Below are positions 45,060 to 54,095 of a stretch of 64,000 nucleotides of DNA, one piece after another. The notes under the pieces were generated by a model. That model searched no databases and was not told the origin of the DNA. It saw only the letters and a list, made by a program, of their open reading frames with translations. Source of the stretch: Simmondsia chinensis (Eukaryota; Streptophyta; Magnoliopsida; Caryophyllales; Simmondsiaceae); assembly GCA_018398585.1 (NCBI GenBank), contig JAGTTD010000005.1, positions 35,590,750 through 35,654,749 of the forward strand, written 5' to 3'. The position numbers were made by a program, and so were the translations under genes. The number at the start of each line of letters is the position of its first letter. Within the stretch, counting starts at the first letter, position 1.

Positions 45060-45621
45060 TGTAAAAAATAATTGTACAAGGAAGACGGTAGGTTATGGAA
45101 AGGAAAGAATGATAAAAAAAAAGGAATTCCATTTTGGATTAAATAATCCAAAACAAAACAATAACAAATATGGAGGAAATGTTCTTTTTGATTAATTGAA
45201 TAAAGATACAATCTACCTCTACTTAAATAACAAAATTACAAGTAAAAGCAAGAAACAAAAAACAAATACTAGGATCCTAAAGTCAAGCTAATAATTTACC
45301 TAACTAAGACAAAATTACAAGAGATAAAATAAACACTAGAATCCTAAAGTCCAGCTAATAATTCACCAAACAAAAATAAAATTACAAGAGACAAAAACAA
45401 ACACTAAAATCCTAAAGTCAAGCTAATAATTCACCTAATAAAGATAAAATTATAAGAGACAAAATAAATATTAGTGTTCTAAAGTCAACCCAATAATTCA
45501 TCTAATCAAAAGAAAGAAAATCATGCTATAATATATACTAGGCTATATACTATATTCAAAAATAAAATACATATACAAAATATAAGATATTACAAAAAAA
45601 AAATAATACTAGAATTTAACA
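45060..45621 (-). repeat. 5' LTR of gag-less copia element
   Basis: It is 562 bp, with four ~67 bp tandem repeat units at about 45229-45500. It ends only about 100 bp before the monooxygenase start codon. As a minus-strand 5' LTR its promoter points away from that gene. Confidence 0.9.
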
Positions 45622-45720
45622 CATTAAAGCACTAAATTTGTTGTTGCGCAGGTTCATGTTGAAAATAATGACCCACAAAACGAAAAACCCACTCGTCCAC
45701 ATAACTCCCTCTCGATAAGG

Positions 45721-46014
45721 ATGAACAATAATCGCACTAAACAAACTCCGGAAAAAAATGAACCCGAACCCGAACCGGAGTCCAAGCCCAAGGCAGTGGT
45801 GGTGGGAGGGAGCATAGCAGGGGTGTGCTGCGCCCACGCGCTGCTAGCCGCAGGATGGGATGTGGTGGTGCTCGAGAAAGCACTGGCATCGTCCACCGCC
45901 AGCGCCACCGGCGCTGGGCTCGGGCTCGACCCGCTCTCCTGCAACATCATCGAGTCATGGCTCGGTCGACCCGACCTTCTATACGACGTCTCCGTCCCCC
46001 TTTCGATTGACCAG
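45721..46014 (+). CDS. FAD-dependent monooxygenase, exon 1
   Basis: It encodes residues 1-98 of a 433-residue class A flavoprotein monooxygenase of the plant 6-hydroxynicotinate 3-monooxygenase-like family. A charged N terminus (Pro/Glu-rich, residues 10-20) leads to the FAD-binding beta-alpha-beta fold KAVVVGGSIAGVCCAHALL with the dinucleotide motif GGSIAG (29-34) and the ribose-binding Glu of VVVLEK (52). The donor is CCAG|GTAAAC in phase 0. The ATG is the first in frame after upstream stops. No TATA box of its own is obvious in the ~100 bp between the LTR and the ATG. Substrate is unknown. Confidence 0.93.
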
Positions 46015-46439
46015 GTAAACCCATTGCTCTATTTTTATTGAGGTTGGAGCATTTTGATACTCTCTTAGGTAACGTTATTGAAGAGATGATTTTAGATATA
46101 GCGGAGTGGCGGTTGAAAGGGTGTGTAGTAGACCCAACTGTCAGAAGAAAGGAATACATTAATGTTAGTTTACACAAGTGAGGGTCCTCACATTTTCAGG
46201 CTCCAAACAAAATTTTAAAATAGAGCCCGTAATATATAATAATATTTTTTTTAAAATCTATTAATATTAACAATTTTTATTTTAAAACTATAATCTCTAA
46301 AATTTGAGGCCCCAAGCAGTTTAGGTTTTCGGCCTTGTTTTACAGTGCCCCTATTGTTGCAACTTTGTTTGACTTGTGTAGTGCATATTTTCATTAGATA
46401 TGCCTAGTTTCTTTTACTTGAGTAGGGTTCTTTTTAGGG

Positions 46440-46590
46440 TTGGGGTCACTCGGAAACGACTTGGTTGGGGATCGGAAACGACCTTTCTATGAGGTAGCAC
46501 CCTGAAAAAGTAAAGCTGCGTAGATCTCATTTTTTCTTGACCTTGGCTTGGTTGAAGATCTCTTTGAGACACTGAATTTGTTATAATTGT
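46440..46590 (+). mobile_element. Degraded TTG-tailed SINE
   Basis: Body words GGTTGGGGTCACTCGGAAAC, GAGGTAGCACCCTGAAAAAG, AGCTGCGTAGATC and GAGACACTGAATTTG precede TATAATTGTTGTA. The order matches the SINE family. No TSD is visible. Confidence 0.5.
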
Positions 46591-46962
46591 TGTATTACGA
46601 CATAGTTATATACATTTTTACATGAAGTGGTATTGGAATTAATAATCTTAAGGATGTTCTATTAATTTCACCACAGCTTAGGCCTAACCCACGGAATTGA
46701 AACATATAAGGTCCACATATCAGTCTAAGTGGGGTTCTATCGTAAAATTAATTAGCATTAGATAGAGTAACCTATTAGATTTATGTATTGATATCTCTTC
46801 TCCTACAACTCTAATGTGGGTTCCTATTATCCTCACATGTAGAGTAATTAACATGTTCATTTTCGGACAGTGCAAACATACGTATTAAAGGAACTTACAC
46901 TCCTTGAAACACCAAATATAGCGGTAAGTGGCACACTATCGCCAAGACTCTGTGACTGTGAC

Positions 46963-47491
46963 TGATACAGCCCAAAATGCAAATACCAGATCCCACATCA
47001 ATGGTATTGAGGGGGGAAATGCCAATATATATACTAAGGGAGGCACTCCACTTATTTCCAATTGGTTTTGAGATGAAACCTTCTTTGGTGTGTATCATTA
47101 GTATCAGAGCCATTCATTCTGCATTATGAATTGATGGTCTTATTGCGGGGCCGATGTTGTTCATCATGACTACGTGGGCTAATGTCACCCAACGATCTTA
47201 TGGGGGGTTGTTGTGTGTCATGATGCAAAGTCAATTACCACTAAGACTATTCAAGTCCCCCATCCCGCATCTCAAATGGTGACGTTAGTATTCGCAATGT
47301 TCACCCGGGACTAAAGGGGAGACTATAGCGCCAACTCATGTGCAAGCAAGGTGTGGAGAGCTTGATGATTTGATACAACCCAAAATGCAAATACCAGTGG
47401 TTTGAGAGGAAAATGCTAGTATATATATCAAGGGAGTTACTTCATTCATTACCAATTGATTTTGGGATGAAACCGTATTCGGTGTGTATCA
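46963..47491 (+). mobile_element. TRIM (miniature LTR retrotransposon)
   Basis: Two direct repeats, 46963-47097 (135 bp) and 47371-47491 (121 bp), each start TGATACA and end TGTATCA, a perfect 7 bp inverted end. Between them are 273 bp without coding capacity. A primer-site match AGTATCAGAGCC to tRNA-iMet lies 3-14 bases after the first repeat, and a purine-rich stretch (AAGGTGTGGAGAG) lies before the second. This is TRIM architecture. No TSD was found. Confidence 0.75.
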
Positions 47492-47868
47492 ATGCCGTAA
47501 GCCAGTCATGTAAAAAATGAAACTAGTTCATACTTTGATTAATTGTTGGGCTTCTTGTGTGGATCTTACTTTTACTTTGTAACGGGCCATATCCACAAAC
47601 CAGAGGGTGTTTTTAGGCATATTAGGGTTTTCTATGACTATGTATACTCCCGCTTAGGGTGTGCAAGTATCATATGAGAAAGGAAGACTTTTCTTGCATT
47701 CTTCCAAAAAGATGGTGAAAAAATCTTTATAACTCCTATAGACATAAGCATAATCGGTTAAACCCACATAAATCTTATGTCGCGTTTCTTTTTCTCATCG
47801 AGCTTTTCGTTGCTCTTTTGATTTGTTTCACTAACAACGATGTCCAATTTATTCTCATGTTTATAAAG

Positions 47869-48176
47869 AACGAAGCGACAGACGCGGAGAAGAAGACCAA
47901 GAAGATACTAACTCGAGATGAGCACTTCAACTTTCGGGCAGTGCACTGGGCCGACCTCCATGCGCTTCTACATGGCGCCTTGCCCCCGAAAATCTTCTTA
48001 TGGGGTCACCAATTCATGTCTTTCTCCATTAATCACAATGAGAATGCTTCGGTCTCGGTGAAGGCTAAGATTCTTAGAGATGGGAAAATGATAGACATTG
48101 TTGGAGATTTGCTCGTTGCCGCTGATGGCTGTCTCTCTTCAATTCGTCGAACTTTTTTACCTGAGCATAAATTGAG
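47869..48176 (+). CDS. FAD-dependent monooxygenase, exon 2
   Basis: It encodes residues 99-201: NEATDAEKKTKKILTRDEHF, FRAVHWADLHALLHGALPP, then the conserved DG motif in GDLLVAADGCLSSIR (about 178-191), where A183-D184-G185 contact FAD and NAD(P)H in this family. The acceptor is AAAG|AAC. The end TTGAG|GTTCAT leaves two bases of the Arg codon completed by exon 3. The acceptor has a weak pyrimidine tract. Confidence 0.92.
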
Positions 48177-48222
48177 GTTCATGCATTTATCGCTGATGGT
48201 ATATGTTTTGAGATGTTATGTT

Positions 48223-48660
48223 TAGGGGTGCAAATGAGTTGAGCAGAAAGACATCCCCTTGTTCAAACTCAAGCTTGTTAAGGAGCCTTTAGAACTTTGT
48301 TCGAACTTGATTCGGTAATATATTATTATAGTCAATACTAGGTTTGACTCCTCTTGTAAGTCTAATTGAGCCGAGTTGTGCTCATTATTGAGCCAAACTT
48401 GCTATGGACCCGAGCTCCCTACCATGCTGAGATTGGTGTCAAGTCGAGCTCGCTATCAAAATAAGTTATACAAGGTATTATTGATCCATTATTGAACTAT
48501 ATTGAGCCATTAACTAGCTTTTCTATGAGTCACTAATGCGTTCTTAACAAGTCCTTATTAAATTGTTCACAAACATCAACAAGTCGAGTATCCTTCCATT
48601 CGAACTCGGCTTTTAAGCTTATTGAGTCTGCTTGAACTCAGCTCGTTAAGCTTATCATGG
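48223..48660. repeat. GAGCC-rich MITE-like repeat in intron 2
   Basis: It starts TAGGGGTGCAAATGAGTTGAG and shares the GAGC/GCTC alternation of the family. The right inverted end is lost. Confidence 0.55.
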
Positions 48661-48829
48661 CTGTTACTTCTACGCTAAGATCAACGAGTTTGATGGACTT
48701 ACAGCTTGTTTGGGTAATTGATCTTTTGAGAGATTTTTCATGGCTTGAAGTAAAATTTGGGTGCATTTGGTGCAATGGGCAAAATCGCTCTATTATGTTA
48801 TTTAGACAAGGGAATTTATCACCTAACTA

Positions 48830-49340
48830 CCCTGAAGTTTAAGGATATATTGCCTAAGTAACCTGACATTTCAATACATAATGAGATCTCCTAAGCTCTC
48901 AGATTTTATCATCTTGATACCTGCTATCTAAATCCGGAGAAGTTCTGTTGAAATCCTTGAATTTGTATGCAAATAGTGAGGTAGCAGATGATTATTGCAA
49001 TATGTATATGTGCCTTGTTAGCATTTTCCAACATAAAGTTTTTTGGATTCAAAGTCACGGGACTTGAGCAAACGTTATATATTGTTGAAATCATGTTCCA
49101 TATTAGCATTTTCTAATAAAAATCCATGGAATTTCACATAGGATACCTATATATTATGAGAATCAAGTGCCAAGTCTGTGTTTTTTGATTGAAATTTCTC
49201 ATATTCCATGATAAGTCGCCTGGATAATAAAATTTTTAACCATTAAGGTGCTTAATTGATAAACTCCAGAGTACCTTATTGTATATATTAAAACATTTGA
49301 CAAAAGATTAAACCTCAAGGTAACTAAGTGATAAGTTCCT
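48830..49340. repeat. Unclassified AT-rich repeat, copy 2 of 3
   Basis: It matches about 945-1345 and 52960-53405, for example ATATATTGTTGAAATCATG, TTCCATATTAGC and CATTAAGGTGCTTAATTG followed by CTTATTGTATATATTAAAAC. The last words show what the 53.4 kb copy looked like before a copia element split it. Confidence 0.5.
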
Positions 49341-49545
49341 TTAAATAAACACCCATCTTGAACTCATAGTCACTTCCCTTCTTTGTTTCACTTTCCACGT
49401 CGATTTCATTGATATTCTAAACGCGAGAACGGAGATTTGTTTCCTTGCATTATTTTCTTTTCAATGTTTTTCCATTTTTTGTTTTAAACTTTCTTTATTC
49501 CAGACAGAGCTTTAACATCATGATGATTTTTACCGTCAAATGTAG

Positions 49546-49762
49546 GTACGCAGGCTACTGTGCATGGAGAGGAGTTCTAGATTTTTCAGGGAATGAGAAT
49601 TCAGATCCAATTGAAGGCATTAGAAAAGCATACCCGGATCTCGGGAGATACTTATACTTTGACCTTAGCCTCGACTCACGGAGTCACTGTGTTTTATATG
49701 AGTTGCATAATAAGAGGATGAATTGGCTTTGGTATGTCAACCAACCCGAGCCCGAAGTGAAG
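49546..49762 (+). CDS. FAD-dependent monooxygenase, exon 3
   Basis: It encodes residues 201-273: (R)YAGYCAWRGVLDFSGNE, AYPDLGRYLYFDLSLDS, then HCVLYELHNKRMNWLWYVNQ and PEPEVK. This is the central substrate-domain segment conserved in plant homologues (GYCAWRGV, WYVNQPEPE). It starts in phase 2 and ends in phase 0 at GAAG|GTACTG. Confidence 0.92.
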
Positions 49763-49880
49763 GTACTGTCGTCCTCTTCTTCTTCCCCATATTACTCTTA
49801 GAGCCAATCAAGACCTCAAGCAACAGAAGCCACAATTGAGGGCCCCTTTTGAAAATTAGTTGTGTTATTAGTTTGTTTCT

Positions 49881-50120
49881 AGTACCAAAGAGGGCACCAA
49901 CACGCTGTCACCGGATCCCATTAGAACTCCGAAGTTAAGCGTGCTTGGGCTAGAATAGTAGCAGGATGGGTGACCTCCTGGGAAGTCCTCACCCTCAGGT
50001 TGGGGGCACTGGGAAACAACCTCTTTTCAGGTTAACACCCTGAAGGGGGAAGGCTGTGTACATCCGCCCCCCCCCAAGACCCTGCGTAGGCGGGAGCCCT
50101 TAGGCACTGGGTATGTTCCT
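49881..50120 (+). mobile_element. 5S rRNA-headed SINE, copy 2a
   Basis: The head is a good 5S rRNA copy: CGGATCCCATTAGAACTCCG, AAGTTAAGCGTGCTTGGGCT, GGATGGGTGACCTCCTGGGA. It lacks the last ~10 bp and passes to the SINE body (CTCACCCTCAGGTTGGGGG..GGGGGAAGGCTGTGTACATCC..TAGGCGGGAGCCC). The left TSD is TTATTAGTTTGTTTCT (49865-49880). A shorter form of it (GTGTTTGTTTCT, 50124-50135) follows the SINE. Confidence 0.88.
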
Positions 50121-50135
50121 TATGTGTTTGTTTCT

Positions 50136-50346
50136 GGGAAGTTAAGCGTGCTTGGGCGACAGATATCAAGATGGGTGACCTTCTGGGAAGTCCTCGTGCA
50201 CCCCTCGGGTTGAGGGTTCTCGGAAATAGCCTCTTTTCAGGGTAACACCTTGAAGGGGGAAGGCTGCGTACCCTCCCCCTTCCCCCCCGGTGACCTTGCT
50301 TAGGCAGAAGACCTTGGAGCACTGGGAATGTTGCCTTTTTTTTTTT
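50136..50346 (+). mobile_element. 5S rRNA-headed SINE, copy 2b (5'-truncated)
   Basis: It starts inside the 5S part (GGGAAGTTAAGCGTGCTTGGGC), then GATGGGTGACCTTCTGGGAA, TCGTGCACCCCTCGGGTTGA and the body to GCACTGGGAATGTTGCC and a T run. The right TSD TTATTAGTTTGCTTCT (50347-50362) matches the left TSD of copy 2a with one change. Confidence 0.88.
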
Positions 50347-50364
50347 TTATTAGTTTGCTTCTAT

Positions 50365-50750
50365 AACAAAGCAACTAAGCAAGTTAAGTAAGAAGAGTTG
50401 AACGAGTTTTGCTTCCCAATTCTCTAGGAGGGGGAATCATTGTGGTTGAGTCTTTTGAGGGTGTTTGCCCTTTTATTATGGTGTTTCGAGTTTGTCTATC
50501 GTCTAGTTGGGGTTCTTCCTGTGTCTTTGTTCTTTTGTGATAAGTGTTCTTCATTCTGTTTTGGTTCATATGTTTACATGAGTGGTTTCTTTGTTGCATA
50601 GGGATTTGCTTGGAGTGTTTTGTCATCTCTTGGTCTTGTTAGGTTCGTGTCGTTAGGGTAGGTCCAGTCCATTCTGATATGGTGTTCTTGGTTATGTTTC
50701 TCCTTACACTAATGCGTTTTTTTGGGTTATATCAATTATCGAAGAAAAAA
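50365..50750 (+). mobile_element. 5'-truncated LINE tail in intron 3
   Basis: It is flanked by the 13 bp TSD AGTTTGCTTCTAT (50352-50364, 50751-50763) and ends ATCGAAGAAAAAAA. The sequence is T/G-rich like a LINE 3' UTR and has no ORF. Its family differs from the RRM and DUF4283 LINEs of the window. Its target site overlaps that of the two SINEs just before it. Confidence 0.8.
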
Positions 50751-50884
50751 AGTTTGCTTCTATCATATGTTACCATTCATGATTGGACAAATAATCATTT
50801 ATATATAAACACTTTAAGCTAGTTTGGACACCTAAATTACCAAAAAGGACTCATATATGAAATTTGCTTTGGATGCATAGACTG

Positions 50885-51270
50885 ACCTTGATTACAGTCA
50901 GGTCAATCTCGAGATTTTTTGGGAGTCAAAGCAAGTCCTGATTGGTGGACCATTTTTGATTATCAAGGTGTCCTTGTCAACTTTAACACATCTTAAATAA
51001 TCCATTTTTACATTATAATATTAGCTATTATGTAGATCTTCTATATTTATATGTATGTATGTATGTATGTATATATGTGTGTATATATATATACACACTA
51101 TACATATGTTGTTATTTTTTGAATTATGAATGTGATACCCTGTAGAAGCAAATTCATTATATAACTATTTTCAAAAGGAGCCTTTAACATATTGGGGACA
51201 TAGCAATTGTTTGGGTTGTTTAGGGTCTTGACCAGCCCTGCTGCGCTATGAAGGAAAAATGTATCACGTT
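50885..51270. repeat. Unclassified repeat, copy 2 of 2
   Basis: It matches 6340-6860 in order (CGAGATTTTTTGGGAGTCAA, GGTGTCCTTGTCAACTTTAAC, GAAGCAAATTCATTATATAAC, ATAGCAATTGTTTGGG). It lacks the SINE found in the other copy. Confidence 0.5.
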
Positions 51271-51365
51271 TTGACAACCTAACCGTCTTGACGACAATTG
51301 GTTGTCACATCAATGCTCCGTTTTTTTTTTTTTTTTTTTCCTTCCGAAATCACAGTGTCTATAAG

Positions 51366-51845
51366 TAGGGTATAAACAAGGTAAGCCAAGCACCCCGTCC
51401 TTTGAAGTCAAGTTATCGAACTCGAGTTTGAGCTAAACTTTGAGCTGAACTTTTAATGAACTTTCGAACTTTTGTTCAAACTTAGTTGAATAAAATATTA
51501 GCGTGTTCGATATTCGACTTAATTTGACTTGTTAGCCTAATCGAATGGAGTTGACCTTGTTAGCTAGTCGAGCTGAGCTTGTTATCAAGCTAACTTGAGG
51601 GCATAATTGAGTTGAGCTTGCTTTCCAATCAAGTTCGTTACCGAGCTAAGTTATTTCTATGGAGCCATTATCAAATCATTTTCGAACCAATATTTACAAT
51701 GAGCTCTTAGCTATCACTTATCAAGCCCTTATTGAGTTGTTCATGAGCATTAATGAGTCGAACATCCCCTGTTCAAACTTGACTCGTTAATCTTATCGAA
51801 CTTGCTTAAACTCGGCTTGATGAGCTCTCAATCTCCCAAAACTCA
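51366..51845. repeat. GAGCC-type MITE-like repeat in intron 3
   Basis: It starts TAGGGTATAAAC and continues with GAGTTTGAGC, GAGCTGAGCTTG and TCGAACTTGC words. It is diverged from the intact copy at 8374 and its ends are unclear. Confidence 0.5.
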
Positions 51846-51902
51846 CACGAACAAGCCTTAATCAATTAACACTAGTTGTTCGTTGATTGTTTGGTGCAAC
51901 AG

Positions 51903-52385
51903 GGAGGTTCGGTGACAAGGAAAGTCAACAACGAAATGATCGAAAAGATGCACAAAGAAGCCGAAAAAGTCTGGGTACCCGAGCTCGGCAAACTTATCAA
52001 GAGCACAAATGACCCATTCATAAACGTAATTTACGATTCCGACCCTCTCGAAAAGATCACATTCCAAGACAAGGTAGTATTAGTAGGAGATTCAGCTCAC
52101 CCCACCACACCTCACTGTCTAAGAAGCACAAATATGTCAGTTTTGGACGCTGCAGTTCTAGGGAAGTGCCTCGAGAAGTGGGGCCGGAAGGATCTGGGCT
52201 TGGCTCTATCTGAATACGAGTCAGTTCGAGTCCCGGTTGTGCCTAAGCAAGTGGTCCATGCCCGGTGGCTCGGTCAGGTCAAGCAAGGGCTTGTGGGTCT
52301 CGGTTGTCCTGAGGATTGGTCAGCGGTTGAGCAGAGGAATTTGCCCTTCTTTGGTCATGTTCCTGATATTCTTCTTCCTATATAA
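51903..52385 (+). CDS. FAD-dependent monooxygenase, exon 4 with stop codon
   Basis: It encodes residues 274-433 and stops with TAA at 52383-52385. It holds the second FAD motif (GD motif) VVLVGDSAHPTTPH (331-344), followed by LRSTNMSVLDAAVLGKCLEKW, which is strongly conserved in plant homologues except that PHGLRS here reads PHCLRS. The C terminus (RNLPFFGHVPDILL) also matches the family end. All four exons join without a frame break to 433 residues, the normal length, so the gene is probably intact. Confidence 0.93.
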   Translation, partial: GGSVTRKVNNEMIEKMHKEAEKVWVPELGKLIKSTNDPFINVIYDSDPLEKITFQDKVVLVGDSAHPTTPHCLRSTNMSVLDAAVLGKCLEKWGRKDLGLALSEYESVRVPVVPKQVVHARWLGQVKQGLVGLGCPEDWSAVEQRNLPFFGHVPDILLPI

Positions 52386-52426
52386 GCTTTTGTAATATTA
52401 TCTATTTGTTCAATATGTGTACGAAA

Positions 52427-52760
52427 TGTTAGGTTATGTATGGAGACTGATTATATTGGATCTTGTTTATAAGGTATACGATTGAGCCAATCTTATTTAA
52501 GCCCATGACGCACTAGGATTTTCAGTGTGGTGGCTTTATATATACATAAGGTTGTGTATGTTACCCGCTAGAGTTGAGAAAAAGTTGAGAATTGAGACGT
52601 CTCATGTAAACTCCAATTAGTATAATGAAATGGTTGTGCTCCCCTCTGTGGATGTAGGTTTTGGCTTAACCACGTAAATTCTGGTGTTTTTCCCATTCTC
52701 CTTTATTTTGTGATTGTTATTTCGATTTAAGATTTGTATATCTTGTGTGTGGTCTTAACA
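52427..52760 (+). repeat. LTR directly downstream of the monooxygenase gene
   Basis: It starts TGTTAGGTTATG 42 bp after the stop codon and ends GTCTTAACA. It has a TATA-like TTTATATATACATAAGG and the text GTGGATGTAGG..AACCACGTAAATTCTGGTG typical of the 3' part of plant copia LTRs. The following GTAATATCAGGGCC resembles a tRNA-iMet primer site, so it is a plus-strand 5' LTR whose internal part is lost. The gene's own poly(A) signal may lie in this LTR. Confidence 0.7.
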
Positions 52761-52959
52761 GGTAATATCAGGGCCACAACACCAACTACAATATTGTTGT
52801 TGAGGAAAAAAGAGTACCAAAAGTTTAAGCCGATGGGTGATGATTCATTAATGATTTTATACTTTAATATGCCCGCACCTTTATAACTATTAGGCTTGAA
52901 GTGTGGATAGTATATAGATTGACTTCATAACTTGTGCTGAAATTCTATTAAGGAAAATT

Positions 52960-53405
52960 ATCACATAAATATTCCAATGTTATGAACATTAATTATATAG
53001 GTATTATAGCATTTAAATATTTTACCATAAGGGAAATTGTCAGAATTGAATGCATTTTGTTAGAATTTAAATATTTTTATACCAAAAATGCTGAAGTACT
53101 ACATAATTGAGACTTTGTATATAACCATGTCAATGTCGTCGTTAAAAATTCTGTGAATTATTGATAAAAATTCATTAAATTTTGATATAAGCTATCTATA
53201 TGTTTTTAAAATCATGTGCTATATTAGTATTATTCGGTAAAAAAACCAATAAATTTTAATGGAAGATATGTATATATTGTCCAAACTGTGTTTTATTTTA
53301 GCATTTTCAAAAAAAAAAATCAAATTATCACAAAAAGATACATAATTGATGATTTTTTTAATAATATTTTAAGGTACCTAGTAATAAAATATTTAAATCT
53401 CAATG
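52960..53405. repeat. Unclassified AT-rich repeat, copy 3 of 3
   Basis: It corresponds to about 945-1345 and 48830-49340. It continues at 56410 after a gag-only copia element; the text across the break (..CAATGTATC / CCATTGTGTATATTAAC) matches the unbroken copies. Confidence 0.5.
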
Positions 53406-53409
53406 TATC

Positions 53410-54019
53410 TGTGCGAAAAATCTGGAACAAACTGATACTCTCTGATACCAATTTGTTAGGAAAATCTTGATGTGGAAGCGTAAACCCTAATCACTTGATT
53501 CGATTCAAATAATATGACTCACACAAACGAGAAGTAAAAAAAATATGTGAAAGAAAGAACAAACACGAACACACAAGGATTTACGTGGAAACCCATCTAT
53601 AATCCAGAGGGGAAAAAATTATGGGCGGAGATGGAGATTCTTTATTGATACTTGAATGGAAGAATTACAACGACACTTCCTCTGAATAAGATCTATGAAA
53701 GAATTACAATAACTTTCTCTTAACTCTCGTAGCATTGGAATAACTGAATTGGAGGAATTACGAAATTACCTCTCTCTTAGCCGTGACAGCGCCTCACTCT
53801 GAATTGGATACACAAAACTGAAACTCTAGCTCCATATATATAGGCTCGGGTATAAGGGGGTCCCGATCGATCGGCCCTCCAGCCGATCGATCGGCAGCTT
53901 CTCGGCTGCCAATACAAAAGTCTTCCAAAATCCGATAGATCAAGGATTCTCCCGATCGATCGGCTTACACATGGCATGCCCTTTAACTAAAACAAGTAAT
54001 TTGAGACATAATCTTAACA
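53410..54019 (-). repeat. 3' LTR of gag-only copia element 2
   Basis: It is 610 bp, TGTGCGAAAAATC to TCTTAACA on the plus strand. A minus-strand TATA box CTATATATATGG lies near 53832-53845. CCGATCGATCGG words lie upstream in U3 at 53866, 53882 and 53951, plus a mutated one near 53931. A stem-loop block lies at 53591-53611 and a second PBS-like word near 53437. Confidence 0.92.
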
Positions 54020-54095
54020 AATCTCCACCTTGGCTCAAATTGCATACATAAAAGAATTTCCTCCACCTCTCCACTGAACACCCCACACACGGGGC

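Larger units (their letters stand above)
40917..45621 (-). mobile_element. Copia element with pol but no gag, minus strand
   Basis: Two LTRs, PBS (45048-45059, minus strand TGGTATTAGAGC) and PPT are recognisable. The flanks CATTG (40912-40916) and CATTA (45622-45626) are a TSD with one mismatch. Only about 350 bp separate the PBS from the protease motif, so the usual gag of more than 1 kb is absent. Protease, gag-pre-integrase, integrase, RT and RNase H follow in copia order with several breaks. It lies directly upstream of the monooxygenase gene in opposite orientation. Confidence 0.9.
46015..47868 (+). other. Monooxygenase intron 1
   Basis: This 1,854 bp intron holds a degraded SINE (46440-46590) and a TRIM element (46963-47491). 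The acceptor is TTTATAAAG|AACGAA at 47868. The remainder is AT-rich without further features. Confidence 0.85.
48177..49545 (+). other. Monooxygenase intron 2
   Basis: The donor is GTTCAT, less usual than GTAAGT but required by the reading frame. The acceptor is CAAATGTAG|GTACGC. It holds a GAGCC MITE copy (48223-48660) and the second copy of the unclassified repeat (48830-49340). Confidence 0.85.
49763..51902 (+). other. Monooxygenase intron 3
   Basis: It is 2,140 bp and packed with retroposons: two 5S-headed SINEs (49881-50346), a LINE tail (50365-50750), an unclassified repeat (50885-51270), a TATG/TA microsatellite (51050-51105), a poly(T) run near 51320 and a GAGCC MITE (51366-51845). 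The acceptor is GTGCAACAG|GGAGG. Confidence 0.85.

Noticed and set aside
14563..45211. Endogenous pararetrovirus insertion
   Set aside because: RT segments have the copia order integrase-RT-RNase H with LTRs, PBS and TSDs, not the caulimovirid order; no movement or coat protein motif is seen.
51050..51105. Regulatory element made of TATG/TATA repeats
   Set aside because: It is a simple microsatellite (TATG then TA/TG runs) inside an intron, with nothing pointing to function.
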